Positions 12,616-12,650 of a DNA stretch of 12,650 bases are shown here, piece after piece; position 1 is the first letter of the stretch, and the number at the start of each line of letters is the position of its first letter. The translations under genes were made by a program, and so were the position numbers. Origin of the DNA: Mariprofundales bacterium (GTDB lineage Bacteria > Pseudomonadota > Zetaproteobacteria > Mariprofundales > S012-25); assembly GCA_015487905.1 (NCBI GenBank), contig WFOX01000175.1, positions 1 to 12,650 on the forward strand, written 5' to 3'. The notes beneath the pieces were generated by a model. It saw nothing but the letters and a program-made list of their open reading frames with translations, searched no databases and had not been told where the DNA came from.

Positions 12616-12650
12616 CCAAATCAAATCGGCGAGTGCTGCGGATGCGGGCC

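Noticed and set aside
12251..12619. Minus-strand open frame with AVAQLGERSIRIAEVRGSN
   Set aside because: Typical false protein from reading through a tRNA (tRNA-Ala), continuing antisense to accA.
1..12650. Mobile element, prophage, CRISPR or defence system
   Set aside because: No transposase, integrase, Cas, toxin-antitoxin or restriction gene and no array of repeats is present; both tRNA genes are intact, with no integrase gene and no duplicated tRNA 3' end beside them.

Overview
The window is chromosomal core DNA from a GC-rich proteobacterium. A priB gene between rpsF and rpsR, and alr directly after dnaB, point to a beta/gammaproteobacterium, with the dnaB-alr pair favouring the gamma side. 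I cannot name the genus. I saw no insertion sequence, phage gene, CRISPR array or long repeat, and no stretch over 300 bases lacks a gene. Packing is very tight: most neighbouring genes in the same direction overlap by 1-10 bases or sit 2 bases apart.

Left part (1-1573). The 5' two thirds of nadB (L-aspartate oxidase, NAD synthesis) reads leftwards off the window edge. Diverging from it is a free-standing CZB (zinc-binding) domain protein of 147 aa, then tRNA-Pro(CGG) with an encoded CCA and a clean intrinsic terminator.

Second part (1602-5259, + strand). hemJ (protoporphyrinogen oxidase), a lipoprotein of the NitT/TauT substrate-binding type, and a hybrid sensor histidine kinase overlap end to start as one transcription unit. 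No transporter permease or ATPase accompanies the binding protein, so it may be the ligand-sensing partner of the kinase.

Third part (5256-11321, - strand). A nine-gene run rpsF-priB-rpsR-DUF2232-rplI-dnaB-alr-fxsA-rhomboid combines 30S/50S ribosomal proteins, primosome and replicative helicase, a cell-wall racemase and membrane proteins. Its last stop codon overlaps the kinase stop codon in the convergent direction. S18 has an unusual Ala/Glu-rich N-terminal extension of about 66 residues. The rpsF leader can fold into a strong structure that could be the S6:S18 autoregulatory site.

Right part (11480-12650). accA (acetyl-CoA carboxylase carboxyltransferase alpha, fatty acid synthesis) is divergent from rpsF. 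It is followed by a terminator and tRNA-Ala(CGC) on the opposite strand, whose -10 box sits in the loop of a perfect inverted repeat.

Points for a second look: the S18 extension, the orphan binding protein/kinase pair, the solo CZB protein, a recurring TAGnCT element just upstream of four genes (two of which lack a Shine-Dalgarno and would be leaderless), and the rpsF leader fold. I found no clearly new defence or mobile system.
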